A stretch of 64,000 nt of DNA. It comes from Hyaloperonospora brassicae. Its lineage: Eukaryota > Oomycota > Peronosporomycetes > Peronosporales > Peronosporaceae. The translations under genes and the position numbers were made by a program. Shown piece after piece: positions 53,991 through 64,000 of the stretch; the stretch's first letter is position 1; every line of letters starts with the position of its first letter. The notes under the pieces were generated by a model. That model searched no databases, had not been told where the DNA came from, and worked only from the letters and a program-made list of their open reading frames with translations. Where the stretch lies: NCBI GenBank assembly GCA_947650285.1, contig CANTFL010001467.1, forward strand, positions 330,417-394,416, in the 5' to 3' direction.

Positions 53991-55691
53991 CTAACACTCA
54001 AAGGGTGTGGCACTGACGCATGACTCGGTCGACTGCGTGCTACTAGAAATGCTACACCCGCTCTTACTCAGGATCTCACTATTTTGCGCATTAGCAGCAG
54101 CAGTCAGGTGGCGCAAACTGCTTGCCGACAACATGAGGCGAAGCAGCTCCTCCTGTTCTGCAAGACATTGGCCAATGGATCGAGGGGAGGCCTTGAACTG
54201 GAGAGGAGACCAACTGGGGCCATTATTAAAGCCCGTTATACCGTCTTCATCATCCGCGTCACGGTTCCGAGTTGATTCACTTCGGCGTAGGGAGGAGTGA
54301 AGGGAAGAGACCGGTAACATATCGATCGTGTCGATAATCTCCGCGATCTCTTCTGCGATACATCCGTGAGTCGTCCTTAGGTGATCGGCTAGAACGGTCA
54401 TGGACTGGTCATCATCCACATCCGCTTTCGACACAAACGATACCATGCCATCATCCGGGTCAACAGTCGCCGCTGTATGTGGCGATAGTTGCAGCGATTG
54501 GCCTTTCACAGTTCCTGCCGACATGGAGAACAAGGAAGCGCGGCCGCCTTCAGATTCGGTCTCAGTCTCAGTCACGACCGAATTGCAAGAGGTGTCGAAG
54601 TCCATGTCCTCACAAGCGGCAATCGATAATTTGTCACTCAGCACAGGGATCAACGTATTGGTGCAACAGCTTCGCATCTTCGTCACACACAGAACGCAGA
54701 ACTTCGTCTTGACAATGTCAAACGTTCTGTTCGACGTCGCCGCACTGTTCGGCTTCTCGTCCTTGACGGCGTCACGAACGATAGCACAGCGCCGGCAAAT
54801 GAGTTCTCCGCACAGCCTACAGTGGTGGCGGTGGCGTGTCGCGCCAAACTTGCGGGAGCACACACTGCAACTTTTGCGCGAGCTCGACTTCGCCCAGCAC
54901 TTTCGAGCCATGACTCCGAGCATCAGGATGCGCCGCGAGTCGACGAAGACCGCCATGTTGATGAGGATGTTCATCATGCGCTTGTAGTAGCTGGCGGTGA
55001 CTGCGAGGCCGTTGAAATTGTTCTGCGACATCATGAAGAACTCGGTGACGTTCGACTTGCGGTCAGCGGGTCTGGAGATCCACACCGTGTTGAGACGAAT
55101 GCGCTTCGTCCGGAACCTCTTCGGCAGCTCGGGGCACTCGGGAATGTCGAGTGGAAGCGTCACGCGGACGCCCACGTCGCGGCCACGTCGATCTTTCGTG
55201 TAGATGAGGTACTCCATGTAGCAGTTGTCGCGCTTTTTCACGAGCTGCGACGGGTTCAGACACGTCCACTTGATGCCCATGTAGAGACACTGTTTCCCAG
55301 ACGCCACCGTGTAAATGTTCTTGAGCACAGCCGCGTCCGTCGCGTACCCAAACATGAACTGGTTCCACGTGAACAGCTCCGCCGACGTCTCGGCGTAGAA
55401 AAAGTCGATAAAGTGGCGGTAATTGCCGTTCATGCGGCCAAAGATACGCGCCTCGCTGGTCTGCAAGTCCTCGAAGGTCTCCTTCTTGATCGCACTGAGG
55501 CTCTCCACTTTGTTCAGGAGGCTCCACGGCGCGCGGTAGACGGGGTACGACCCCTTGGCCTCGTGCAGCTCGTACTCTGCCAGCGCGTTGTCGACGATCG
55601 CCTCCATCTGCGCCTCGTAGCGCTCAACGTCGGCGCTTGTCAAGTGGATCGCTGGGAAAAAGCCGTCGGGCAGTGGGAAGCGGTTGTGCAT
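53991..55691 (-). CDS. START-FYVE protein 4
   Basis: 566 residues from the ATG at 55691; an upstream in-frame GTG would add 12 residues but is not needed. It starts MHNRFPLPDGFFPAIHL. The START-like domain covers about residues 15-260 (WNQFMFGYATDAAVLKNIY; MGIKWTCLNPSQLVKKRD). FYVE cysteines are at 275, 278, 291, 294, 299, 302, 332 and 335, with Trp at 266. The basic motif is TRHRHHCRLCG, the only one in the cluster with the full HHCR needed for typical PI3P binding. A Ser/Asp-rich tail contains SIGQCLAEQEELLRLMLSAS. It is probably recruited to PI3P-containing endosomal membranes. Confidence 0.92.
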   Translation of the reverse strand: MHNRFPLPDGFFPAIHLTSADVERYEAQMEAIVDNALAEYELHEAKGSYPVYRAPWSLLNKVESLSAIKKETFEDLQTSEARIFGRMNGNYRHFIDFFYAETSAELFTWNQFMFGYATDAAVLKNIYTVASGKQCLYMGIKWTCLNPSQLVKKRDNCYMEYLIYTKDRRGRDVGVRVTLPLDIPECPELPKRFRTKRIRLNTVWISRPADRKSNVTEFFMMSQNNFNGLAVTASYYKRMMNILINMAVFVDSRRILMLGVMARKCWAKSSSRKSCSVCSRKFGATRHRHHCRLCGELICRRCAIVRDAVKDEKPNSAATSNRTFDIVKTKFCVLCVTKMRSCCTNTLIPVLSDKLSIAACEDMDFDTSCNSVVTETETESEGGRASLFSMSAGTVKGQSLQLSPHTAATVDPDDGMVSFVSKADVDDDQSMTVLADHLRTTHGCIAEEIAEIIDTIDMLPVSSLHSSLRRSESTRNRDADDEDGITGFNNGPSWSPLQFKASPRSIGQCLAEQEELLRLMLSASSLRHLTAAANAQNSEILSKSGCSISSSTQSTESCVSATPFEC

Positions 55692-58600
55692 AGTGTCGCG
55701 AGTGCCTTTGGACCACAGCGGACGCACAGCGGGCGACGGCCGTGTGGAGAGTTGTCGAGTGAGTGAGTGGGTCGAGTCGAGTCGGGGGCAAACCGGCGCT
55801 ACGTCAGACGCGAGTGGACTACGGCCGGTCCGGTTTTGTCGCCTCGTGCCTTAGTGGGCTTCGAGACGGAAGTGGCGGACAAACAGATGGGGCGTCGCGT
55901 CAACGAGTGCGTCGGGTCGGCGGCGCAATTCCGTCCTAAATCCATCTTCGCCCACGAGCCCACAACTGTCGATCCGTCAGCGGTCGATCAGCGGTTAAGC
56001 GTTCGCCCCGTCTCTACCTCTCCACCTGGTGCTCGCTATGGCTCACGAATGCCCGGTGGTTAGTTAACTGCTGGGCGTTGATAGCTTACCGAAAGCGCAG
56101 AAACGCCTCGTCTGAGTAGCCTTAGTGTGGCATTGCGAATACAAGACCCCCTCATCCATCAGTCCCATGTCCTTCGATGTAGTCCACGCGGGTGGACGGA
56201 CTCCCGCCAGAAGTGACAGAACGTTGTTATGGATCGTGGCGCGGTCTGTGCAACGCTCCCAGTTGCTACCTGACTGATAGGGTCGACCGTCCCTTTGGCT
56301 CTTTGGCTCTTTGGCTCTTTGTCTCGCGTGCAAACACGGCACACAGCGTAGCACATGACCGAAATAAAGCACATTCTCACTGTTCGTCACGCCGCACCGC
56401 GCGCGGTGCCATTTCCTGCCCATTCACATCGAGCTGCCCGAGGTATTCGTGCACTCATCAGTATGACCAGATGGTCGCCCCTGTTGTTTTGTGGCTCTGA
56501 TGCAATAGTGCCGCGGCCACCGCCGCCTCAAGATCGCATTGTATACCATATCATTCCGCGAACAAGCGCTTCGTTGTGTCTGTCGCCATACGAGTCGAAT
56601 GGCATTTGAAGACGTTGTCGTCATCGTTTATCTCCTTATGAACGATATCTTGTTAAACGTGGGACCAACTGTCCCGAGTCCTGTCAGCGAGTAGGACCCT
56701 CTTTCTCCATCTCGAACCAAAATCCTTCGCACAAAGAACCGCTTGTTCGGGACGTATTCACTACTTGTTGCTCGCATTGGTCTGGTCTGACGTTTGTGCG
56801 TGGCATTGCACGTGCTTGAGCATTGACGCGGTCATCATGTGTACATGTAAAACAACAAAGTTGCAGGACAGCTGCGTCGTAGCCTGGTCTTGACTGGCGC
56901 TCAGTAGCATGCAGGTAGACAAGTTTCAAGGCTCGATGGCTCAGAGGTTGACACCGTACGCAGGTGCCACTATGAAGCGAGATGGCAGGTACGACGGTCG
57001 GGAAATCTCCATATGGCTGCGATGGCGTGCTTCGATCGCAGAGCAGAAACAACGCCACACGCTGAGGTACACCTTTTGCGGTGGCGCACTTGGACGTCGT
57101 TCGTGCGTCTGCCCGTCACCGTTGTGTTGCTGACACTGCACCACCAAAGTGGCGGTCGCTGTAGCGCACGATGAGTTCGACTGTGTCTGATAGACAAGAG
57201 GCATTCGAGTGAAAGTGGTGCATCATGCAAGACGACGTCTTGATCGGTTCTTCGAGGCACTACTGTGGAATGGACAGTGGCGTCTATCGCCAATGCGGAC
57301 AAAGAATGGAGCGACAGTGTCGACATTGACACGACAAGTGGTCGTTGTACGAATGGAATGTGTCTGTACCGCGAACACTCACGTCATGTGTCACTCCTTT
57401 TTTACGGTCAAAGAGCCACCGAATGTGCCTTTCGCTAGCTGACCGACTCAGGTAAGAGTTGCAGTGGCTACATGCAGTCTGTGCTATCGCGAGCAGCAGC
57501 CGAAGAGCAGTCGAGTTCTGTCTTTCGTCCGGGTGATATTTCGGCCGTGCTCCCTGCACGATCGACGTAGAAAGGGCGTCATCATGTGGCTCGGTGCACA
57601 GGTAATCGATGCTGCACAAAGTCAGCTTTCGCTGCTGCTCGAGCTTTCGTTGAGTGAGTGAGACCTTTGGCCCGTAGTGTTCTTTTGCCACTGCCTGAGC
57701 GTTCGTCGATTGAAACTCTCGTGCTCGCCGGTATCGCAATGACGTGCTGGTCCGAATCGAGGAGTGTGTGCGACATACAGTCAGTCCGTCTGCTTAGCTC
57801 CAACGGCGCTATGGACTTGGACTCTAGAGTTGACAGCTATATGCATGCATCAAAAGCTTCTGGTCATGTCTGTGGTGGTGCAGCTGTAACGTGTCAACTG
57901 GCGCGTGGGCAGGTGAGACCGTCTTATGGTGAATGGACCGATCAAATTGAGCACCCATTAAGCCGCACAAGATACTCACGGGCACGAGCTCAGTATCATC
58001 ACAAATGGTGAGGATCGGCGCGAGACAACCTCCTCGCTGCTACCTCTGGCGTGCAGAGGATTGGCAATCGTTACAAGGCAGCGATTTGATTGAGTTCTCT
58101 TGCGGCGTCTACACCGAAGACGCGCAGTAAAGGAAGTGAAGTGTTCAATTCGTACGGGCACATCGCTCTACAAGCTGTTGTTGACCACTGGGCACAGAGT
58201 CGCCGATTGCTGCCAAGAAGGAAACACACTTTTAACCGACGGGACCACAGACCTTCGTCTGTTGTGATGAATGTTCCGACTTGAGAAGTGTCCACTGTAT
58301 AGCCTCACATCCGCGCTCCTTCGTGACGGTGCCGAGGGACTAACGCAAGTGGCATCACCACAGTTTCGGGGTTTATGTCCCGTTTAATCGCGGAAGGGGT
58401 CAGCCTGCTGTAATGCAGAAGCAAAGCAGTGAGATCAAACGAATGTCATGCGTGTGAAGTTCAAATCAAAGGATCAACTGGTAGAGTATGCATGGCAACT
58501 AGTGCTCGTAGCTGCATTTACCGAGTAAAAGGAGAGAGGGACATGGACCGACGTGGTAACTCGTACTCCGGGTACCACCTACCCATGTCAACTTGCCTCG

Positions 58601-59048
58601 CATGACTTAAGACGTCGAAAGCGAAGGTGACAGACATCGATCAAGCATTTCCTTCCACTGCATAGTCGTCACATAGGTGAGGCACAAGTGCTGCATCATG
58701 CTTGCCACGCTTGCATCAGGGCAAGCACTGAGCAAGCCCTGCTCAGCGCACGTCATCGCCTAGGTGGAAATGATCGGTTGCTGCACACTGCACGCACGCT
58801 CGAGCTCAAGAAGCTGCACCGACCGTCCTCACTTGTCACACTCCTGTCTGTGCTTAGGCCATACCACACTCCATATTGGGCCTGTACAACTTCCCCGATT
58901 TAGTTTCATGCGACTGCTCGTCCCGTGCACGCACCACCACTCCCACACCGCACTTCCCTTCACCGACTTGAACGAGGTCAAATCTCATTAGCAGCAAAGT
59001 GGTAAACGTGCACACACATACCATGTCACCCTACCCGCCATCCCGTGT
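55692..59048. other. Intergenic region between START-FYVE 4 and Utp11
   Basis: 3.4 kb with no frame that I can assign. A small direct repeat TTTGGCTC (three copies, about 56296-56321) is seen. The many 60-150-codon frames overlap on both strands and carry no motif. It should include the START-FYVE 4 promoter on its left side. Confidence 0.5.
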
Positions 59049-59801
59049 CTACTTCTGCCGCTGTTGCTTCCACCGATACACTGCAGGCAGTCCGTTCTCC
59101 GCTTTCTTCACCTTCATCTTCTTCCCCTTGGCCTGCACTTTGCGCTCCAGATCCAACTTCGCGCTCATGTGTCCGATCTTTCTGGCACGAGCCAGTCGGT
59201 CTCTCAGTTCCCGATACGTGGCGTCCTTCTCCACCTGCATCTTGTACTTGTGCTTCCGGTCCCCTGCCAAGTCTGGCAGCTCCGCGGTCTCTAACTCGCG
59301 CCTGCGAATGCGGTTAAACGCTCTGTCCGCCAGCTCTGGCGCCGTGTCAAAGTGCTGCGCGACGTCAAACGTGTCCACCTGCTCTTGCTCGTCCACAAAG
59401 ACCGTGTGCTTGTTGCGCTTCGGAGCGTCAATAAAGTGCAGTCCGCAGTTGAGCTTCTCCGCTTTGCGCAGGTCCACGGCGCGCTTCATGTGTAAGTAGG
59501 CCCAGTCCTGCAACTTGAGCGTGCGCAGCGCCTCCGTGTCCAGCTGCTCCCTGTAGTTGTGCGTCGACACGTGGACGCCGCTCTCTGTCCGGGCGCTCTC
59601 CATGCGGTGGCTGAACTCGTCCGGATTGCGCAGCGCCGCCTTGAGCCGCAGCGCCGTGAGCCGCTTTTGCTTCTGGTTGTAGTCCCGCGCGCGCTGCACA
59701 TAGTCCTTGTGCTTCTCGAGCAGCCCGAGCTTCCGGCGCTCGCGCAGTTGGCCGCGCTCCTTGTGCTCGCGCCGCTTCACTGCGTTTCGCAGCGACGACA
59801 T
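59049..59801 (-). CDS. UTP11: Utp11, U3 snoRNP / SSU processome component
   Basis: 250 residues from the ATG at 59801, the usual Utp11 length; the 28 codons upstream are open but unlike the family. The N-terminus MSSLRNAVKRREHKERGQ and the block GLLEKHKDYVQRARDYNQKQ are the family hallmarks. NPDEFSHRMESARTESGVHV, the LKLQDWAYLHMKRAVDLRKA segment and the basic C-terminal KGKKMKVKKAENGLPAVYRW with a Lys/Arg/Gln-rich end also match. Utp11 is an essential nucleolar protein of the 90S pre-ribosome that acts in 18S rRNA maturation. Single exon. The locus is a conserved housekeeping anchor at the right of the START-FYVE cluster. Confidence 0.95.
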   Translation of the reverse strand: MSSLRNAVKRREHKERGQLRERRKLGLLEKHKDYVQRARDYNQKQKRLTALRLKAALRNPDEFSHRMESARTESGVHVSTHNYREQLDTEALRTLKLQDWAYLHMKRAVDLRKAEKLNCGLHFIDAPKRNKHTVFVDEQEQVDTFDVAQHFDTAPELADRAFNRIRRRELETAELPDLAGDRKHKYKMQVEKDATYRELRDRLARARKIGHMSAKLDLERKVQAKGKKMKVKKAENGLPAVYRWKQQRQK

Positions 59802-59982
59802 GACGGCGGCGGATCGACTGTGGCTAAATGAAGGGCTGAAGGAATGAAGGAATGGCTGAAGGAATGACTGGCCACGACACGACACGTTGGACGCGTTTGG
59901 TGTGTGGAATGCGAGATAGAGACCCGAATGCGTCGAAGAGGCGAACCTATCGAAAAGAACCTCACGATCCGCAGCGAATGAT

Positions 59983-60026
59983 CTCTATCTATCTATCTAT
60001 CTATTAAATCTATCTATCTATCTATC
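59983..60026. repeat. (ATCT)n microsatellite upstream of Utp11
   Basis: Tetranucleotide CTAT/ATCT repeat in two blocks interrupted by TAAA, about 180 bp upstream of the Utp11 start codon. Confidence 0.9.
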
Positions 60027-60108
60027 GCTATTTAAAGTCGTCGAATTAGATGACACCGCGGGGATTGACCCTTGGGCAGCGATATATAAGGCTATGTGGG
60101 CTGCAGAT

Positions 60109-60402
60109 TCACGCATCCAAGATCAAGCATGTCAGTCTCCTGCGTGCAGCAGTCGCTACCACGGACGATGAAGGACTATCTGTTCTCCGGCACGGCCAAA
60201 CTACTTGGTGCTTGGGATACCGAAGGTTGATAACAAAGAGAGCATAGTGAATGGATTCAATATTGAAACGCGCGCCAGACGCGGTTTGACTTCCACCAAG
60301 AACCTCACCAGTGGCTTGATCAACCGACAAGTGAGCGTGACTCTGTGCTGCGCTGATCTTGACTAAGAACCTTTTTGTGACGGGATGGGCCGTTCGTTTC
60401 AT
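60109..60402 (-). pseudogene. Possible uL18-like fragment
   Basis: A minus-strand ATG at 60402 opens MKRTAHPVTKRFLVKISAAQ, then HAHLSVDQATGEVLGGSQT. This resembles the first beta strands of ribosomal protein uL18 (a basic strand, then a short turn with ATG-x-V/T-L). The rest of the 97-codon frame does not continue the family, so it would be an N-terminal exon or a broken copy. The similarity is short and may be coincidental. Confidence 0.25.
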
Positions 60403-61493
60403 GTCATTGCCACCAAGAATGGGTCAATGAGAACCGATCATCTCAATTGATACTATTCTCCACTATTTACATTGTTGAGTGTTACCGTCGAAAATTACAA
60501 CACTTGGAAGATAATATTCCGTTGATGTTTATGGGAGGACAGCTCAAACAAAACTCGCGAGAGCTTCTTCTATTTGCGATGACATCTACATGGAAGGCAT
60601 ACGTCATCCGCATATCCTTTCCATATTGTGGTTTATCAATACTTGGAGGAGACGTATTCGAGCTTAAAGTAATTGGCGTTCACTCATCGCGTATTGACTT
60701 ATCGTCATTGCGAAAGCTACGAATGCTGAACAATTTAGCAATAATTGGAAAAAACATCAAGTACGATTTACTCGCCGATGAAGAGTACAAAACATAATAA
60801 TTGTGCATTACGCAACTAGCAAGAACTAAGACATTTTCGCTGGCATCAAATTGACATCGCTGCTGAGAACTGTTTCCGTCTGCAATAAAGCGCGTAGCAA
60901 CCAGACAACGATACACCGGACAAATCCTACCGACTCGAGAAGTAGTGATCGTTTCCGTGCAATCATCCATCGCGGAATGGTCGGATTGGCAGAAAAGTAA
61001 CGTTGTGAGAAATCAAGGTCAGCAGCCAGGTCAGCGATACCCGTCTGACCTGGTTTTCTCTGACACCACCACATCTGCTGAAGACGTCGAGATAGTGATA
61101 TTTTCTATGCAATCATGGCGAAGAAGGTCGACGTCACGGCAGCTTCCATAATGGACTAGGTCATCGTGCGTCTCACCATCGTTGCACTCTCTCGAGTGCA
61201 AACATCTTTTTTACTAGGCGAACCTTCTGACTCATCAGACAGGCAAGTACCTTATAAGCGGTATCGATTCGACAACCCATTACACTTTATCTTTTAATGC
61301 CGTTTTAGCGGTAGCCTCCAAATCACAGGCATCACCCGATGTACTCAAATAGATCTTCTTTACCTCGATGCATCCGTTTCACGTGGCTAATTACCACGTG
61401 CCATTCTGCATCGATGTTGCAGATCGACCGTTGCTGTCGCATAACTCTTTACGTGGTTTATGATCACGCCAGGTAAATGTTAACCACATATAT
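60403..61493. other. Spacer before copia element
   Basis: It contains a 116-codon + frame (60447-60797) without ATG start or recognisable domain. The DNA is more AT-rich than the gene-bearing part to the left. Near 61380-61400 lies a small palindrome CACGTGG-ctaatta-CCACGTG. Confidence 0.4.
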
Positions 61494-61642
61494 TGTTGTA
61501 GTAGCCGATGATGATGCCAGGTCCATGGGAAGACGCAAGATCATTAGAGAGGAAACAATGCATGTCAGTGGTAGTGGTTAATACGTCAATATATTTCTCA
61601 GTTCACAATTATCCTCACAGTACGCAAGTACTACTACATCCA
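61494..61642 (+). repeat. Candidate short 5' LTR of the copia element
   Basis: Begins TGTTGTAGTAG and ends CTACTACATCCA, which are imperfect inverted ends of TG..CA type. It lies directly upstream of gag. The partner LTR would be outside the window, so this cannot be confirmed here. Confidence 0.35.
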
Positions 61643-61726
61643 GCAGCGAAGAGTCGGCTGCTGAGTTCAAGAACTCCGGCGCGCACAAAGCTAGAGTGCG
61701 GACGCGTTGTAAACAGAGAAAAGGTT

Positions 61727-63496
61727 ATGAGCCCAAGCGGGGAACATGAAGGGGATGACATCTTCTCACCAACGAGAAACCTCACCACCCAGTTTGAAGA
61801 CATGGGATCGTTTCGGACACCTGATGGAAATGGAGGGCCTCCACTTCCATCTTCGTCATCCGAGAATCAGACGCCGATGACTCCATATGCTCATATGGAT
61901 ATGATGCAACTCATTGCAACCTTGCAACAAGAGGTTCGCGAGTTGAGAGCACAAGCCCAAGCATCGAGGCAAACCGACTCTAATGTGACAATGCACACCG
62001 CCTCACCGGCGACATCGTCTACAGCATACCGTCCAGTTGGTACACCCAAGTTGAAGGACTTCAAGGTCATTGAGTTCACCGGAGAAGAACGACACTCAGG
62101 ACTTGGAGCAGATTGGGACTCGTTCAAGTACCAATTTGATGTGCAAATACATACGCTCGAGACCTTCGATCTCGTAGTCTGGAATGAAGAGCATCGACTG
62201 AGCGCTATAGCGATGTGCTTTCGCGGTGCTGCCTTTGGCCATTTCAAGTATCTCGCGGATCGAGGACTTACCGCCAACTACGACAGTGTCTGCAGGTCCA
62301 TGAAGAACCGATTTTGCTGTAAGCTGAGTCAGTCTCAACTAGGAAAGCTACTTGAAGCGCCCAAGAGAACCAACACAACGTGGACATCTCATATTGAGTA
62401 CATGAGAGCTGTGGCGAGCCGTATGGATGGAAATCCAAGCAAGATTATCCTTGAATACTTCTGCTCATACTCTTGTCCATCAGAGGAGAGAAGCTTGCTG
62501 GCGAAGATTGATCAAGACAGCTTGGAGTACGGGATCGAGCTCGAGAAAGCTGTACGATATCTGACCTCCATCACAGGAAACGGAAAGAATTTCGTCTGTA
62601 AGCCAAAAGGGGCGACGAATTTGTACGAGCGTGCTGAAAGAGACAAGCCGAAGTTTGAGAAGAAACAGCGGATGTCAAGACATGAATCTGGTGATGCGTA
62701 CAGTGCAGGAGGAGCCAAGAAGTATCCTAAGCGAGCCTGTTTCTTCTGTGAGGATGAGGGTCATATTGCTTCAACATGCCCACTCAAGAAGGAGTTTCTG
62801 GAAAAGAAGAAAAGGTCAACAGGCTCAGCTAATGTTGTGGAGACAACTCGCGAGATCCATAAGACAGAAGATAATGACTGTCAGTACGCATCATGCTGGG
62901 CGGCATTCAGATCCAGCAGGGATGAACGTGAATGGTTGCTGGACTCAGGCGCTAGTCACCACATATGCGGTACTGGATTTGCGTTGAAAAACGAGTACGC
63001 ATGCAATCTGTCCGTGACTATCGCAGATGGTCGCACCATCAGGTCTTCCACGTGTGGCAACATCGTGATGGAGATCAATGTCAACGGAAATCAAAGCAAG
63101 ATTCTGTTGCAAGACGTGCACGTAATTCCAGGGCTGCGCAAAAACCTGCTATCGATTGGTCAACTTGCGAAGAAAGGTATTCATACCTCATTTACCGACC
63201 AAGGAGCGTCACTGTGGAAGCTTGACGACACGGGAGTCAAAGTTATTGCTGGCTGTGCGACGTGGGACAATGGGCTTTGCTACCTCAATGGGCACGCAGT
63301 CGAATCAGCTATTGCGAGTGTCGCAGCGAAACCTGATGACAGCATCATGGAATGGCATGCTCGACTCGGCCATGTCAACGTTGAGGATGTGGCGATGATC
63401 GAGAATCATGAATTGGCTGATGGTTTACACATCACTGACAAGAAGAAAAGTGACTGTGCTGCATGTCGCGAGGGGGAAACAAACAAGAGGTGCTAA
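61727..63496 (+). CDS. Copia Gag, protease and pre-integrase region
   Basis: ATG at 61727 (MSPSGEHEGDDIFSPT) is preferred; the frame is open 73 codons further, but that part overlaps the likely LTR and leader. The gag domain contains RHSGLGADWDSFKYQFDVQI and QLGKLLEAPKRTNTTWTSHI, followed by the zinc knuckle CFFCEDEGHIASTC (CX2CX4HX4C). The protease active site WLLDSGASHHICG is next, then a beta-rich segment and the GAG-pre-integrase WHARLGHVNVEDV with HHCC-type CAACREG. The frame ends at 63494-63496 because of one extra G in the run at 63472-63476. Confidence 0.85.
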   Translation: MSPSGEHEGDDIFSPTRNLTTQFEDMGSFRTPDGNGGPPLPSSSSENQTPMTPYAHMDMMQLIATLQQEVRELRAQAQASRQTDSNVTMHTASPATSSTAYRPVGTPKLKDFKVIEFTGEERHSGLGADWDSFKYQFDVQIHTLETFDLVVWNEEHRLSAIAMCFRGAAFGHFKYLADRGLTANYDSVCRSMKNRFCCKLSQSQLGKLLEAPKRTNTTWTSHIEYMRAVASRMDGNPSKIILEYFCSYSCPSEERSLLAKIDQDSLEYGIELEKAVRYLTSITGNGKNFVCKPKGATNLYERAERDKPKFEKKQRMSRHESGDAYSAGGAKKYPKRACFFCEDEGHIASTCPLKKEFLEKKKRSTGSANVVETTREIHKTEDNDCQYASCWAAFRSSRDEREWLLDSGASHHICGTGFALKNEYACNLSVTIADGRTIRSSTCGNIVMEINVNGNQSKILLQDVHVIPGLRKNLLSIGQLAKKGIHTSFTDQGASLWKLDDTGVKVIAGCATWDNGLCYLNGHAVESAIASVAAKPDDSIMEWHARLGHVNVEDVAMIENHELADGLHITDKKKSDCAACREGETNKRC

Positions 63497-64000
63497 AGCC
63501 CAAACAGACACATCCGAATCAGCACCAACGGACGAGATTGGCGCCGTAATTGGAGTTGACATTAAGACAAACGTCAAGCCTCACGATTACAGAGGCTGCA
63601 CTCACTCTTTGCATGTCGTTGACTATGCATCTAGCTATGGAGAAGTCTTTCCAATGCGTGTTAAGTCCGACTGGTTTTCGTTGCTGACTGAATTCATTAC
63701 AAGATTCGAACGACAATATGACGTGCGAGTGAAGGTCATTCGGAGCGACAATGAATTTGACACGAACAAGATAAGGTCGTGGTGTGCACAACGCGGTATC
63801 CGACAGCAACTAACGGAACCAGACGAATCGACTTCAAATGGAAAGGTGGAGAGGCGACACAGGACTTTGTTTGACGGTATGCGGGCTATGATGTTTGATG
63901 CTGCCAAGGCTCCTCGGTTCCTATGGTCGGAAGCACTACGTCATCATTCATGGCTAAGAAACCGACTCCCGACACGTGCGAATGGTGGAAACATGTCGCC
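63478..64000 (+). CDS. Copia integrase core, incomplete at window edge
   Basis: In the next frame, the polyprotein continues with EIGAVIGVDIKTNVKPH (first catalytic Asp), LHVVDYASSYGEVFPM, VKVIRSDNEFDTNKI (second Asp) and STSNGKVERRHRTLFDGMRA (catalytic Glu). This is the D,D-35-E transposase/integrase fold of copia elements. All three acidic residues are present. The domain runs off the right edge. Confidence 0.8.

Larger units (their letters stand above)
61494..64000 (+). mobile_element. Ty1/copia retrotransposon, truncated by the window end
   Basis: Gag, zinc knuckle, protease, GAG-pre-integrase motif and integrase core appear in copia order (integrase before RT). RT and RNase H must lie beyond 64000. 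One frameshift at a run of five G (63472-63476) is the only break seen. Confidence 0.85.

Noticed and set aside
54822..55766. 314-codon + frame antisense to START-FYVE 4
   Set aside because: Shadow frame; equivalents over the other START-FYVE genes (for example 41784-42545) have the same composition and no conserved motif.
1..64000. CRISPR arrays, bacterial operons, tRNA or rRNA genes
   Set aside because: No regularly spaced short repeats, no tRNA cloverleaf box pairs or rRNA segments recognised; gene structure is eukaryotic.

Overview
The window looks like oomycete nuclear DNA (Peronosporales type: Phytophthora or a downy mildew). Reasons: four START-FYVE proteins side by side, a full Utp11 gene, short 97-148 nt introns in GC-rich gene bodies, a duplicated secreted effector-like gene, and a left half packed with chromodomain Ty3/gypsy retrotransposons. 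The species cannot be fixed from the sequence alone.

Left half (1-34,961), repeat-dominated. Positions 1-2400 hold nothing I recognise. A 679-bp segment with an internal 140-bp foldback (2401-3079) recurs at 99% identity at 12811-13489. A frameshifted secreted-protein gene lies at 3247-4033. Three chromoviruses follow: A (5267-12808, + strand, very decayed), C (17289-26247, - strand, LTRs about 96% alike, coding broken, with a 1.1-kb solo LTR nested in gag) and B (26974-34961, - strand, LTRs 3/391 different, 5-bp target duplication TTTCT, polypurine tract, near-intact gag and pol domains). Two solo LTRs of another family sit at 4737-5170 and 13490-13926; the second cuts off a small ORF with a signal peptide.

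Right half (35,000-61,500), gene-bearing. In order: an intact copy of the secreted effector-like gene (35340-36149), a large PH-domain protein with a Lys/Glu-rich coiled coil (37083-39767, -), four START-FYVE paralogues (40788-42888 -, 45072-46961 +, 49838-51932 -, 53991-55691 -), and Utp11 of the small-subunit processome (59049-59801, -). Introns near the 5' ends of two START-FYVE genes restore the N-terminal motif the family shares. The window ends inside a Ty1/copia element whose gag, protease and integrase start at about 61727.

Most notable: all three chromoviruses carry an open reading frame on the opposite strand between the end of pol and the 3' LTR. In B and C the antisense proteins are homologous and extend back across the chromodomain and integrase tail, ending in a coiled coil, so the same DNA encodes protein on both strands. 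The LTRs of families B, C and D also share a core motif and a set of hairpins, one of which differs between families by compensatory base changes.
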